A stretch of 64,000 bases of DNA, taken from NCBI RefSeq assembly GCF_900589395.1, contig NZ_UUIS01000075.1, forward strand, positions 203,721-267,720, in the 5' to 3' direction. The DNA comes from Pseudomonas viridiflava (lineage in GTDB: Bacteria; Pseudomonadota; Gammaproteobacteria; Pseudomonadales; Pseudomonadaceae). The stretch's first letter is position 1. Each line of letters opens with the position of its first letter. A program made the translations under genes and the position numbers. Below the pieces are notes generated by a model. It was not told where the DNA came from. It saw nothing but the letters and a program-made list of their open reading frames with translations, and searched no databases. Positions 25,906-33,691 of this stretch are shown piece after piece.

Positions 25906-26859
25906 ATGAAAACCAACAATAAACATCGACTGCTAGCTACCGCAGTGGCAACTGTTTTGCTGATGACGAACGCCGCCACGTTTGCTGCGGGTGAAAAGAT
26001 TGCGGTGAGCTTCCAGACGCTCTCAATTCCCTTCTTCATCTTCATGCACGAGCAGGTTGTTCAAGAGGCGAAAATATTGGATGTCAAGCTACTTGTTCAG
26101 GACGCCCAGGCTTCATCCTCCAAACAGAGCTCAGATATCGAAAACTCGCTGACACAAGGCGTCGCCGCAGTTGTATTGACGCCAAACGATGTCACGGCGC
26201 TCGCGCCTGCGATCAATGATGTATTGGACGAGAAGGTGCCGGTAATTGCAGTTGACCGGCGCGTAGAGGGAACCTCGTCACCCGTGCCATTCGTAACAGC
26301 AGATAACGTGGCGGGCGGTCGGCTTATGGGCGACTGGGTAGTAAAGAACCTGCCAACAGGCGCCAATGTGGTGCTCATCACCGGTCAGATCGGTTCCACG
26401 ACGGCGATGGATCGTGCGAAGGGTGTGCATCAATCACTGAGCGCTGCCGGCAGCAAGTTCAAGCTCGTCGCTGAACAATCCGGGGAGGCTGATCGGGCCA
26501 AGGCTATGTCGGTGGTCGAGAACATTCTCACCGCTTCGGCAGGTAATCCACCTGATGTAATCATCTGCTCCACCGGCGATATGACGCTTGGAGCAGTCGA
26601 AGCGGTGCGCGGCATGGGGCTGGGCGACAAGATAAAGATTATTGGCTATGACGCCTATCCCGAAGTGCTCAAAAGCATCAAGGCTGGTGAGATCACCGGC
26701 ATCGTCGAGCAGAGCCCAAGCAAACAGATTCGTACAGCACTGAGGCTGGCTGTCGACAACATCAGAAACGGCACCAAGATCGAGTCGGTGACCATTACGC
26801 CATTCATGGTCACCCGGGAAAACCTTGATCAGGCCGAGCAGTTCAGCGCTATCAAGTAG
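25906..26859 (+). CDS. Sugar ABC transporter, periplasmic binding protein (RbsB-like)
   Basis: The 317-residue periplasmic-binding-protein type 1 has a Sec signal peptide (RLLATAVATVLLMTNAATFA, cleavage near TFAAG). Characteristic blocks are QTLSIPFFIFMHEQVVQEA, NSLTQGVAAVVLTPNDVTA, VPVIAVDRRVEG, ITGQIGSTTAMDRAKGVH and KIIGYDAYPEVL. The ligand is likely a monosaccharide or cyclitol, as in ribose- or inositol-binding proteins. It is the first gene of a complete importer followed by an outer-membrane porin. Confidence 0.92.
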   Translation: MKTNNKHRLLATAVATVLLMTNAATFAAGEKIAVSFQTLSIPFFIFMHEQVVQEAKILDVKLLVQDAQASSSKQSSDIENSLTQGVAAVVLTPNDVTALAPAINDVLDEKVPVIAVDRRVEGTSSPVPFVTADNVAGGRLMGDWVVKNLPTGANVVLITGQIGSTTAMDRAKGVHQSLSAAGSKFKLVAEQSGEADRAKAMSVVENILTASAGNPPDVIICSTGDMTLGAVEAVRGMGLGDKIKIIGYDAYPEVLKSIKAGEITGIVEQSPSKQIRTALRLAVDNIRNGTKIESVTITPFMVTRENLDQAEQFSAIK

Positions 26860-26894
26860 TCCACGGGGTCACGCTTTTGAACGCAATGGGGGAT

Positions 26895-26911
26895 GGAGCA
26901 ATGCTTGCTCC
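26895..26911 (+). promoter_or_regulatory. Intercistronic hairpin between binding-protein and ATPase genes
   Basis: GGAGCAA-TGC-TTGCTCC is a perfect 7-bp stem with a 3-nt loop in the 87-bp gap. Such hairpins commonly protect the upstream mRNA and lower downstream expression, keeping binding protein in excess of ATPase. Confidence 0.55.
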
Positions 26912-26946
26912 CGTGTATAGCGAAACCAGGGCTGGGAGGCATCGAG

Positions 26947-28509
26947 ATGAACGATAGGCTGCTGCAAGTTCGCAATATCAAGAAGACCTTTCCGGGTGTC
27001 GTCGCGCTCAACGGCGTACAGCTCGAAGTCGGGAAAGGTGAGGCCCATGCTTTGCTGGGTGAAAACGGCGCCGGCAAGTCCACCATTCTAAAGATCTTGG
27101 CCGGGGCTCAGCCTGCGGATGCTGGTCAAGGATCACTTGAATTCAATGGTCACGTGCTTGGGGAGCATGACACCCCCATACATCGCCAGGAGGTAGGCAT
27201 CATTACGATCTACCAGGAATTCAATCTTATCGCCGACATATCAGTCGCCGAAAATATGTATCTCGGTCGTGAACCACTCCGACATGGTCTCGTTGACTGG
27301 AAGCAAATGTTCAGTGACGCGCAGCATGTGCTGGACGATCTTGGTTTGCACATTACGCCAAAGACAATGGTTCGCAAGCTGAGCGTGGCAGAGCAGCAAA
27401 TGGTCGAGATCGCCAAGGCGCTCACCATGAATGCAAAGCTCATCATCATGGATGAACCTACTGCTGCGCTCAGTGGCCGTGAAGTCGACACACTTCACGA
27501 AATCATTGCGGATTTGAAGGCTAAAGGGATCAGCATCATCTATGTGTCGCACAAGCTCAACGAAGTGAAGGCGTGTTGTGATCGCTATACCATCTTTCGC
27601 GACGGAGCCTACATCACCTCTGGCGACGTTTGCGACGTCAGTGTTGATGACATTGTTCGGCTGATGGTTGGCCGGGACGTGGAGTTTTTCCGCAAACCGC
27701 TCACGGGAGCACCAGGTGAGGTGATGCTGAAGGTGCAAAGTGTTTCCAGAACAGCGGCTGGTGGAGGAAGGAGTCTTCATGCGACGCCATTGCTCGACAT
27801 GTCCGTCGATGTACGGGCGGGGGAAATTGTTGGTTTCGCCGGGCTGGTGGGAGCAGGTCGCACTGAGTTAGCTCGCGTGATTTTCGGCGCCGACGGCTGC
27901 GATGAAGGGATCATCTACGTCAATGGCCGCCAAGTCTCCCCCTTTAAATCTCCCAGAGAAGGAATTGCCGCTGGCGTCGCACTTGTCCCTGAAGACAGGA
28001 AGCAACAGGCCTGCTTTTTGAGCCACTCAATCCGTTGGAATATGAGTTTGCCCAGTCTGGGCGGATTACAGCGTTGGGGCATGTTTATTGATAATCGGGC
28101 CGAAACCCAGCTCATCCAGGACTACCAGAAGCGACTGCGCATCAAGATGGCTAACGACAACGTGGCCATTGGAACGCTGTCTGGAGGCAACCAACAGAAA
28201 GTGATCCTGGCTCGCTGCATGGCCCTCAAGCCGAAAGTGCTCATCGTCGATGAGCCAACGCGTGGCATCGATGTAGGGGCCAAGGCGGAAGTTCATCAAC
28301 TTCTGTTCGACATGGCCCGTGCCGGCGTCGCCGTGATAGTGATTTCTTCCGAATTACCTGAAGTCATGGCGGTCAGCGACCGGATTGTCACGTTCCGTGA
28401 AGGACAGATAACCGGCATTGTCTCGGCTGATGAGGCAACTGAAGAGCTTCTGATGGCGCGTATGGCTCAAGGCGTGAGCTCATCGTTTTCGCAGCAAGGC
28501 GTGGCCTGA
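26947..28509 (+). CDS. Sugar ABC transporter, ATP-binding protein (RbsA/MglA-like)
   Basis: The 520-residue double-ABC protein has Walker A GENGAGKST, signature LSVAEQQMVEIAKAL and Walker B LIIMDEPTAAL in domain 1. Domain 2 has the degenerate GLVGAGRTEL, LSGGNQQKVILARCM and VLIVDEPTRGID. I start at ATG 26947, preceded by GGGAGG and giving the MNDRLLQVRNIKKTFPGV opening; the frame upstream covers the hairpin and is not conserved. Confidence 0.93.
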   Translation: MNDRLLQVRNIKKTFPGVVALNGVQLEVGKGEAHALLGENGAGKSTILKILAGAQPADAGQGSLEFNGHVLGEHDTPIHRQEVGIITIYQEFNLIADISVAENMYLGREPLRHGLVDWKQMFSDAQHVLDDLGLHITPKTMVRKLSVAEQQMVEIAKALTMNAKLIIMDEPTAALSGREVDTLHEIIADLKAKGISIIYVSHKLNEVKACCDRYTIFRDGAYITSGDVCDVSVDDIVRLMVGRDVEFFRKPLTGAPGEVMLKVQSVSRTAAGGGRSLHATPLLDMSVDVRAGEIVGFAGLVGAGRTELARVIFGADGCDEGIIYVNGRQVSPFKSPREGIAAGVALVPEDRKQQACFLSHSIRWNMSLPSLGGLQRWGMFIDNRAETQLIQDYQKRLRIKMANDNVAIGTLSGGNQQKVILARCMALKPKVLIVDEPTRGIDVGAKAEVHQLLFDMARAGVAVIVISSELPEVMAVSDRIVTFREGQITGIVSADEATEELLMARMAQGVSSSFSQQGVA

Positions 28510-28546
28510 ACGGGTCGTACCCGCATCGTCTATCGAGTAAATAAAA

Positions 28547-29548
28547 ATGATCAAGCCAGCATCAAGTGAATCAGCCGTGGAACGCGGGAAAAAGATTGAG
28601 ATAGTCGGGTTCTTTGAGACGTATGGCGTGTTGTTGTTTCTCGTCGCACTTATCGTCATTTTCACCCTGTACAACCCAATGTTCCTGTCGGCGCGAAACA
28701 TCAAAAACATTCTTACCGAAGTGTCCATCTACGGGATCATCGGTGTGGGAATGACCTATGTGATTCTCACGGGGGGAATCGATCTTGCGGTGGGGTCGTT
28801 GCTCGCATTCGCAGCGATCAGCGGTGCATTTTTGATGCAAGCATTGGCCGGCGACTTCTTCATGGGATGGCTCGTTGCGATGCTCGCAGCGTGCGCTGTC
28901 GGCACAATGGCGGGCTACCTCCATGGCAAGGTGGTGACGCGGTTCGGCGTACCTGCATTCATCGTGACACTTGGCGGTTTGACCGTATGGCGCGGTGCGA
29001 CACTCATTGTGAATGATGGCGCGCCTGTGAGCGGTTTCAATGAAGCCTTGCGCTGGTGGGGAAGAGGGGACGTACTGGGTGTGCCGGTTCCTGTCCTGGT
29101 CTTCCTGGTGGTCGCTCTGGTGGGATACATCGCGCTGCGCTACACCCGATATGGCCGGCAGGTTTATGCCGTTGGCGGTAACCCCGAAGCAGCGCGACTC
29201 TCAGGATTGAGTGTTCAATCTGTCGTTCTGAGTGTTTATGTCATCACCGGCTTCCTTGCTGGGCTGGCTGGGTTCCTGCTCTGCGCCCGACTTGGATCGG
29301 CTGAGGCCGTTGCCGGCACGGGTTACGAGCTGCGCATTATCGCTTCAGTGGTGATCGGTGGTACCAGCCTGTTTGGTGGTTTAGGTGGCGTCGGCGGCAC
29401 GATTGTCGGAGCGTTGCTCATTGGCGTACTCATCAATGGCCTGGTGATCATGAACGTGTCCGCGTATTACCAACAAGTGGTGATTGGGATCATCATCGTG
29501 TTGGCGGTCGGTTTCGATACGTATGCCAAATCCAGAGGCAAATCATGA
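28547..29548 (+). CDS. Sugar ABC transporter, permease (RbsC-like)
   Basis: The 333-residue polytopic permease carries the family blocks TYVILTGGIDLAVGSLLAFA, PAFIVTLGGLTVWRGATL, the coupling loop YGRQVYAVGGNPEAARLSG and ASVVIGGTSLFGGLGGVGGT. It starts 38 bp after the ATPase gene with a weak ribosome binding site (AGTAAATAAAA), so translational coupling is not obvious. Confidence 0.93.
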   Translation: MIKPASSESAVERGKKIEIVGFFETYGVLLFLVALIVIFTLYNPMFLSARNIKNILTEVSIYGIIGVGMTYVILTGGIDLAVGSLLAFAAISGAFLMQALAGDFFMGWLVAMLAACAVGTMAGYLHGKVVTRFGVPAFIVTLGGLTVWRGATLIVNDGAPVSGFNEALRWWGRGDVLGVPVPVLVFLVVALVGYIALRYTRYGRQVYAVGGNPEAARLSGLSVQSVVLSVYVITGFLAGLAGFLLCARLGSAEAVAGTGYELRIIASVVIGGTSLFGGLGGVGGTIVGALLIGVLINGLVIMNVSAYYQQVVIGIIIVLAVGFDTYAKSRGKS

Positions 29549-29752
29549 TTGGCTGAAGCACCATAGAAAGTTTGTCCTTCCACTGGAGCCGTACTTGTAA
29601 GTGTCTGTAACGGTCGACTTTGCAAGGTTGGCGCCAGACTGCATACACACGATGTAACTTGAGAAAAGCCCACGTCGCTGGAAGAGAAAGCTTCCGGGCA
29701 GGGTTCGGCTGTCCCGAGAAAACCCTATAAAAATAATAAGTGGAGACGCAAC

Positions 29753-30973
29753 ATGAGGTTAAAGACTGTTTTCTGGAGTGTAGGTGTGGCTGTAGCGATG
29801 CCCCTGTCTGCAAATGCGCTGGATTTCAGCGGCTATCTTCGTACGGGCACAGGTAACGCCCTTGAGGGCGGCCGCCAGTCCTGCTTTCAGCTTCCGGGAG
29901 CGCAATCCAAGTATCGGTTGGGTAATGAGTGCGAACAGTACTTTGAACTTGATCTGCGGCAAGATCTACTCAAACTCGATGATGGCTCGGCCATTAGCGT
30001 CGAGGGGATGGCTCAGCTGTACAACCAGTACGGCCATACGCCGAAGTTTACCGGGGACTACGGCTTTGCCCGAATGAACCAAATGTATGCTGAATGGAGC
30101 AAAATGCCCGCGCTTAACGGAGGCTCTTTTTGGGCAGGTCGCCGTTACTACAATCGAAACAGCATCGAAATGAGTGACTACTTCTACTGGAACCAGAGTT
30201 CGAATGGTTTCGGCCTGGATCAAGTGGGTATCGGTGATCTCAAGTACAGCTACGTTTTTTCCCGCAAAGACAACCTGTTCCAAAAGGACTACATCAACCG
30301 CCACGACTTTACCGTCGGCGGCTTCGATACCAACCCAGGGGGGACCTTGCAATTGGGCGTGAGCTTTCTCGACAAGCCAGATAGCCGGAATGATTCCCAC
30401 GCGGGTTGGTCAGCTATTGCTCAGCACAAACAGAAAGGTTTCCTGGGTAGTCTCAACACTTTCGCGGTGCAATACGGACGAGGCCCAGGAACGGCTTTGA
30501 GTTACACCGGCGACCCAACCCTGGACAACGCCAACCAGAGTTGGCGCATGGTGGAGTACTTCGACTGGCAAATGACTCCGCGATTCAGTGGGCAGTTCCA
30601 GATCGTCTATCAAAAGGACAAACGTCCGGACGGTGATGACCAAAACTGGCTTTCGGTGGGGGTACGCCCCGTCTATGCATTCACTGAACAATTCAAACTG
30701 AGTACCGAGATTGGCAGAGACCAGGTAGAGGCGCCTGGTGGGACGCGGAAACTGACGAAGTTCACCATCGCGCCAACCTGGTCTCCCGCGGGACCTGGCT
30801 ACTGGAATCGTCCAGAGCTTCGCTTGTATTACACCTATGCGTCCTGGAACCAGGCAGCCCAACGCGCAGCGAATCAAATGGCTGCCGGGTCAGCGCTTTC
30901 GGATACAGGTGCCTTTGGTAACGCCTTGCATGGCTCGAACGTTGGTGTGCAGCTTGAACATTGGTGGAAATAG
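29753..30973 (+). CDS. LamB/maltoporin-family outer-membrane porin
   Basis: The 406-residue protein begins with a signal peptide ending near SANALD and continues FSGYLRTGTG, as LamB/ScrY proteins do. Later blocks are FWAGRRYYNRNSIEMSDYFYW and the C-terminal outer-membrane signature GVQLEHWWK. The 18-strand fold forms sugar-selective channels. It sits 204 bp downstream of the ABC permease, completing an outer-to-inner-membrane uptake route. A weak terminator follows. Confidence 0.9.
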   Translation: MRLKTVFWSVGVAVAMPLSANALDFSGYLRTGTGNALEGGRQSCFQLPGAQSKYRLGNECEQYFELDLRQDLLKLDDGSAISVEGMAQLYNQYGHTPKFTGDYGFARMNQMYAEWSKMPALNGGSFWAGRRYYNRNSIEMSDYFYWNQSSNGFGLDQVGIGDLKYSYVFSRKDNLFQKDYINRHDFTVGGFDTNPGGTLQLGVSFLDKPDSRNDSHAGWSAIAQHKQKGFLGSLNTFAVQYGRGPGTALSYTGDPTLDNANQSWRMVEYFDWQMTPRFSGQFQIVYQKDKRPDGDDQNWLSVGVRPVYAFTEQFKLSTEIGRDQVEAPGGTRKLTKFTIAPTWSPAGPGYWNRPELRLYYTYASWNQAAQRAANQMAAGSALSDTGAFGNALHGSNVGVQLEHWWK

Positions 30974-31013
30974 GCGCGTCAGCCAACTGGGTTAAATCAA
31001 CTGACCTCCGGGA

Positions 31014-31048
31014 AGCCCTGCCGCCAGCGAAGTCTGGGTAGGGCTTTC
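31014..31048 (+). terminator. Probable terminator after the porin gene
   Basis: AGCCCTGCC (31014-31022) pairs with GGTAGGGCT (31037-31045, one G.T wobble) followed by TTC. The T-tract is short, so it may be weak. Confidence 0.5.
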
Positions 31049-31111
31049 GACTGTTGAATTGTAAGGCGGACCTGTATAGGGCTCACGCCAGCATTGGTTT
31101 TGTTTTTTGAA

Positions 31112-31285
31112 TCAGGACCTAGCGCTGAGCGCGCTTATAGACGTAGTGAACAAGGTTGCGAGCGCGTCTAACGTTTTTTTGACTTTCTCCGAGAGCATTT
31201 CTATATCCCAAGGCTCGTTGTAACCGGTTAACCTGACGGACTCTATAAAACCAGTCAAATCGAAGGCTCCATCTGCGCAGCGCTG
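31112..31285 (-). pseudogene. C-terminal fragment of a sugar isomerase-like TIM-barrel gene
   Basis: The minus-strand frame reads GAFDLTGFIESVRLTGYNEP, then WDIEMLSEKVKKTLDAL and LFTTSI. This aligns with the last 45 residues of the protein at 22248-23102 (VLDVPGFIKAIQATGYAGPW, VEVLSE, ETTMSQF). The rest of the gene is absent; upstream in the same direction is an integrase fragment in a different frame. Confidence 0.65.
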
Positions 31286-31292
31286 GCGCAGG

Positions 31293-31466
31293 TGCCACAT
31301 CACGGCGTGCGCCGCGGGCAATGTCACGTGCCTCCTTGAGGCCAATGTCGGGGTAAGCGCCGATGGAGCAGCGGTTTTCCTTCCCATACAGCCGATACTT
31401 CAATCGCTAAACCTTGGAAGGGGATTTGCCGACCTTGCTCGACGCCCTGACCTCCAAGTAGAGGCC
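31293..31466 (-). pseudogene. Tyrosine integrase N-terminal (DUF4102, arm-binding) fragment
   Basis: The minus-strand frame reads GLYLEV, an in-frame stop, then RLKYRLYGKENRCSIGAYPD and IGLKEARDIARGARRDVA. This is the N-terminal domain of P4-type integrases (GLYLxV..GxKxWRLKYRxxGKExRLxLGxYPxxSLxEAR). The catalytic domain is missing and a stop interrupts the reading frame, so it is dead. Confidence 0.7.
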
Positions 31467-31703
31467 AGGAACTTCGCCATCGCGTGTTTACCAGGTTCGG
31501 TCAGCAAGCGGATCCAGGCCTCGCTGAGTTTCCGTTTGAAAACAATCGCATTACCTGGGGCATCCTTTTTAAGGAACCGAAATTTGCGCCCAATCAGGCC
31601 CCCGTGAGCCGTGGAAGCCATTGGATCTAGACACGCGATTGGAGACTAAGGTCTCAATAGGTGATTGTTATAAAAAGACTTTATGGAATTTAGTGAAAGT
31701 CCA

Positions 31704-31733
31704 TCACAAGCTATCGGGGTCGCCAAAAAACAT
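31704..31733 (-). pseudogene. Displaced LysR 3' end (putative attachment-site remnant)
   Basis: The minus strand reads MFFGDPDSL-stop, matching the last nine residues MFFGDPESL-stop of the intact LysR at 56536-57450. Bases 31717-31733 are identical to 56549-56565. A stop lies just upstream in this frame, so only the tail is present. Confidence 0.65.
31717..31733 (+). repeat. 17-bp direct repeat, left copy (putative att core)
   Basis: GGGTCGCCAAAAAACAT occurs here and at 56549-56565 in the same orientation, 24.8 kb apart. Outside the core the codons for the same last residues differ (GAT AGC TTG TGA against GAG AGT CTC TAG on the coding strand), as expected if element and host each contributed one gene end. 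Confidence 0.6.
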
Positions 31734-31779
31734 TTTGACAGGGCTCTAGCGCAGTGCTTCAAGGTCGGCCAAATTGAGA

Positions 31780-31802
31780 TTTGCCCCCAATTTTGCCCCT
31801 TG
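31780..31802. repeat. GCCCC-type repeats inside the left end (possible integrase arm sites)
   Basis: TTTGCCCCCAATTTTGCCCC lies 47 bp inside the left core repeat. Similar GGGGGCA/TGCCCCC motifs lie inside the right end at 56401-56449. I recall such motifs next to P4-type integrase att sites; binding is inferred. Confidence 0.45.
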
Positions 31803-31864
31803 AAGCGCAGGATAATGCGAAATCGCGCTTTACCCTGCAGGGCTGGTCGAAGAACAATTGTATT

Positions 31865-31886
31865 CCGGCACCGTGCCGGTTTTTTT
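31865..31886 (+). terminator. Strong intrinsic terminator with no matching gene
   Basis: CCGGCA-CCG-TGCCGG followed by seven T residues is a textbook plus-strand terminator. No plus-strand coding gene ends nearby; the last was the porin at 30973. It may end a small RNA or belong to a lost gene. Confidence 0.8.
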
Positions 31887-31909
31887 GGGTATGAGGAGAA
31901 CTCATACCC
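31887..31909. repeat. Perfect 9-bp hairpin following the terminator
   Basis: GGGTATGAG (31887-31895) pairs with CTCATACCC (31901-31909) around GAGAA. It directly abuts the T-tract of the terminator. Confidence 0.6.
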
Positions 31910-32133
31910 CCATGACTTTTAATGGTTACGGCCCCTCCGGCCCCCGATGTTAAAAAATCGCAAACACAGCTCACCAATAACAAAAAGAGCGTTTGCAATC
32001 ATGACTAAGCCCCACTGCCGCGTCTCCGCCAGGCTTGTGTTGCGCTCTTCATACCCTGATGTTTGCCACGCGATCTTCAAGATCCGCGTGCGCTTCTGAT
32101 CACCCAAAATAAAACCAAAAAGAGTAACGACTC

Positions 32134-32646
32134 ATGAAAGAACTCGACCTGTATATCGGTGAAGGTTTCGAAGGTCCTGGTGTGAATGCCGCACACATCA
32201 ACATCCTGATCGGCCCGCGGAACGGGCCGGCGGGGCAGGCGTTTGCCAACAGCTTGGCGTCGCCGAGCCAGGGGCATTGCCCTTTTATGGTGATCGCCCA
32301 ACCGAACATTCCGGTCAAGCCGATGACCCTTTACGTCAACAAAGCCGCGATCAGCAGCGACTTGCACGGCAACGCCACCTGGGGCGCGTCCCAGGCCGGG
32401 ATTGCCAAGGCTGTGCTGGAAGCGCTGCTGGACGGCACCTTGCCGCCGGAAGCCGAAGACGAGTGGGCGATTGTCACCGCCAACTGGGTCAACCCGGCGT
32501 GCGATGACCTTGATGCGGTGTACCTGAACAACTACAACGCCTGCCGCACCGCGATCCGCGCCGCCCTGACCGGCAAGCCGGAAACCGCACAACTGGCGGA
32601 TGTGGTCGCTCACATCAGCAACCCTTTCTACACCCCAAAAGCCTGA
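32134..32646 (+). CDS. Formaldehyde-activating enzyme (Fae) homologue
   Basis: The 170-residue protein matches the Fae family: VNAAHINILIGPRNGPAGQA parallels EVAHIDLIIGPRGSPAE of Methylobacterium Fae, including the proposed catalytic His (His21 here). It continues FMVIAQPNIPVKPMTLYVNK and GASQAGIAKAVLEALLDG. Fae condenses formaldehyde with tetrahydromethanopterin, a cofactor Pseudomonas is not known to make, so this homologue may act as a formaldehyde sink or on another aldehyde or pterin. It heads a tight operon with an aldo/keto reductase and an aldehyde dehydrogenase. Confidence 0.88.
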   Translation: MKELDLYIGEGFEGPGVNAAHINILIGPRNGPAGQAFANSLASPSQGHCPFMVIAQPNIPVKPMTLYVNKAAISSDLHGNATWGASQAGIAKAVLEALLDGTLPPEAEDEWAIVTANWVNPACDDLDAVYLNNYNACRTAIRAALTGKPETAQLADVVAHISNPFYTPKA

Positions 32647-32656
32647 GGTCTGCGCC

Positions 32657-33691
32657 ATGCAATACATTCGTTTGGGCAACTCCGGCCTGCAAGTCTCCCG
32701 CCTGTGCCTGGGCACCATGAACATGGGCACCCCGGACTGGAAGCCGTGGATCTTCGATGAAAAACAAAGTGAGCCGATCGTTGCCCATGCCCTCGATAAC
32801 GGGGTGAATTTCATTGACCTGGCAGACTTCTATTCCGCGGGTGTCGGTGAAGAAGTGGTCGGGCGCATCGTCAAACGTCTGGCCCGTCGTGAAGACTTGG
32901 TCATCACCACCAAGGTCGGCTACGGCACCCGCAACGGCATCAACGCCAGCGGTCATTCGCGCAAGCACATCATGGACAGCATCGACGCCTCGCTGAAGCG
33001 CTTGAACATGGATTACGTCGATGTGTTCATGCTGCATTACTTCGACCTGAATACCCCGGTTGAAGAAACCATGAGTGCGATGAACGACATTGTGCGCTCC
33101 GGCAAGGCTCGCTACATCGGTGTGTCGACCATGCTCACCGGGCAGTTGGCGAAGATCCTCATGGCTTGCGAACGCAACGGCTGGGTCAAGCCGATCAACA
33201 TGCAGCTGCAACTGAACTGCGCCTACCGCGAAGAAGAGCGCGAGATGATTCCGTTCTGTCGTGATCAGGGCCTGGGTGTCTCGGTGTTCAGCCCGCTGGC
33301 TCGCGGCTTGCTCACCGGCGACGTGCAATCGACCCGCAACCAGACCGACTTCTTCACTCAGCAGATGTACAGCGATGAAGCCTCGTTCGAGATCGCTCAT
33401 TCGGTGCAACGCGTCGCTCGGGCCCGTGGTGTATCGAACGCGCAGATCGCTCAAGCCTGGGTTGCCAATCATCCGGGCGTCGATTGCATGCTGGTCGGCG
33501 CCGACACCACCGCGCAGTTCGACAGTGCCTTGGCGGCGCTGGAGACCCGACTTGATGCCGAAGAACTGCACGAACTGGAACGCAACTACACCCCGTGCGA
33601 CGTGATCAACGATTACACCGCCGGCAAACGCATCCTGCGCTCGGCCCGCCCGGGTCTGGAACGCTTTACCCTGACTGAGGCTGTGGCATGA
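32657..33691 (+). CDS. Aldo/keto reductase
   Basis: The 344-residue TIM-barrel NADPH oxidoreductase has the catalytic tetrad regions: Asp and Tyr in FIDLADFYSAG, Lys in VITTKVGYG and His in VFMLHYFDL. GNSGLQVSRLCLGTMNMG is the standard N-terminal strand, and a YhdN/Gcy-like Lxx-R-GVS-AQIA-W block lies near the C-terminus. The ATG at 32657 lies 10 bp after the Fae gene; the frame upstream is unconserved. It overlaps the next gene by 4 bp (ATGA). Confidence 0.9.
   Translation: MQYIRLGNSGLQVSRLCLGTMNMGTPDWKPWIFDEKQSEPIVAHALDNGVNFIDLADFYSAGVGEEVVGRIVKRLARREDLVITTKVGYGTRNGINASGHSRKHIMDSIDASLKRLNMDYVDVFMLHYFDLNTPVEETMSAMNDIVRSGKARYIGVSTMLTGQLAKILMACERNGWVKPINMQLQLNCAYREEEREMIPFCRDQGLGVSVFSPLARGLLTGDVQSTRNQTDFFTQQMYSDEASFEIAHSVQRVARARGVSNAQIAQAWVANHPGVDCMLVGADTTAQFDSALAALETRLDAEELHELERNYTPCDVINDYTAGKRILRSARPGLERFTLTEAVA

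Larger units (their letters stand above)
31467..32133. other. Non-coding scar region upstream of the Fae gene
   Basis: No intact gene was found here. The stretch holds a displaced LysR tail (31704-31733), GCCCC repeats (31780-31802), a strong orphan terminator (31865-31886) followed by a perfect hairpin (31887-31909), and the promoter region of the Fae operon after about 31990. Confidence 0.6.
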
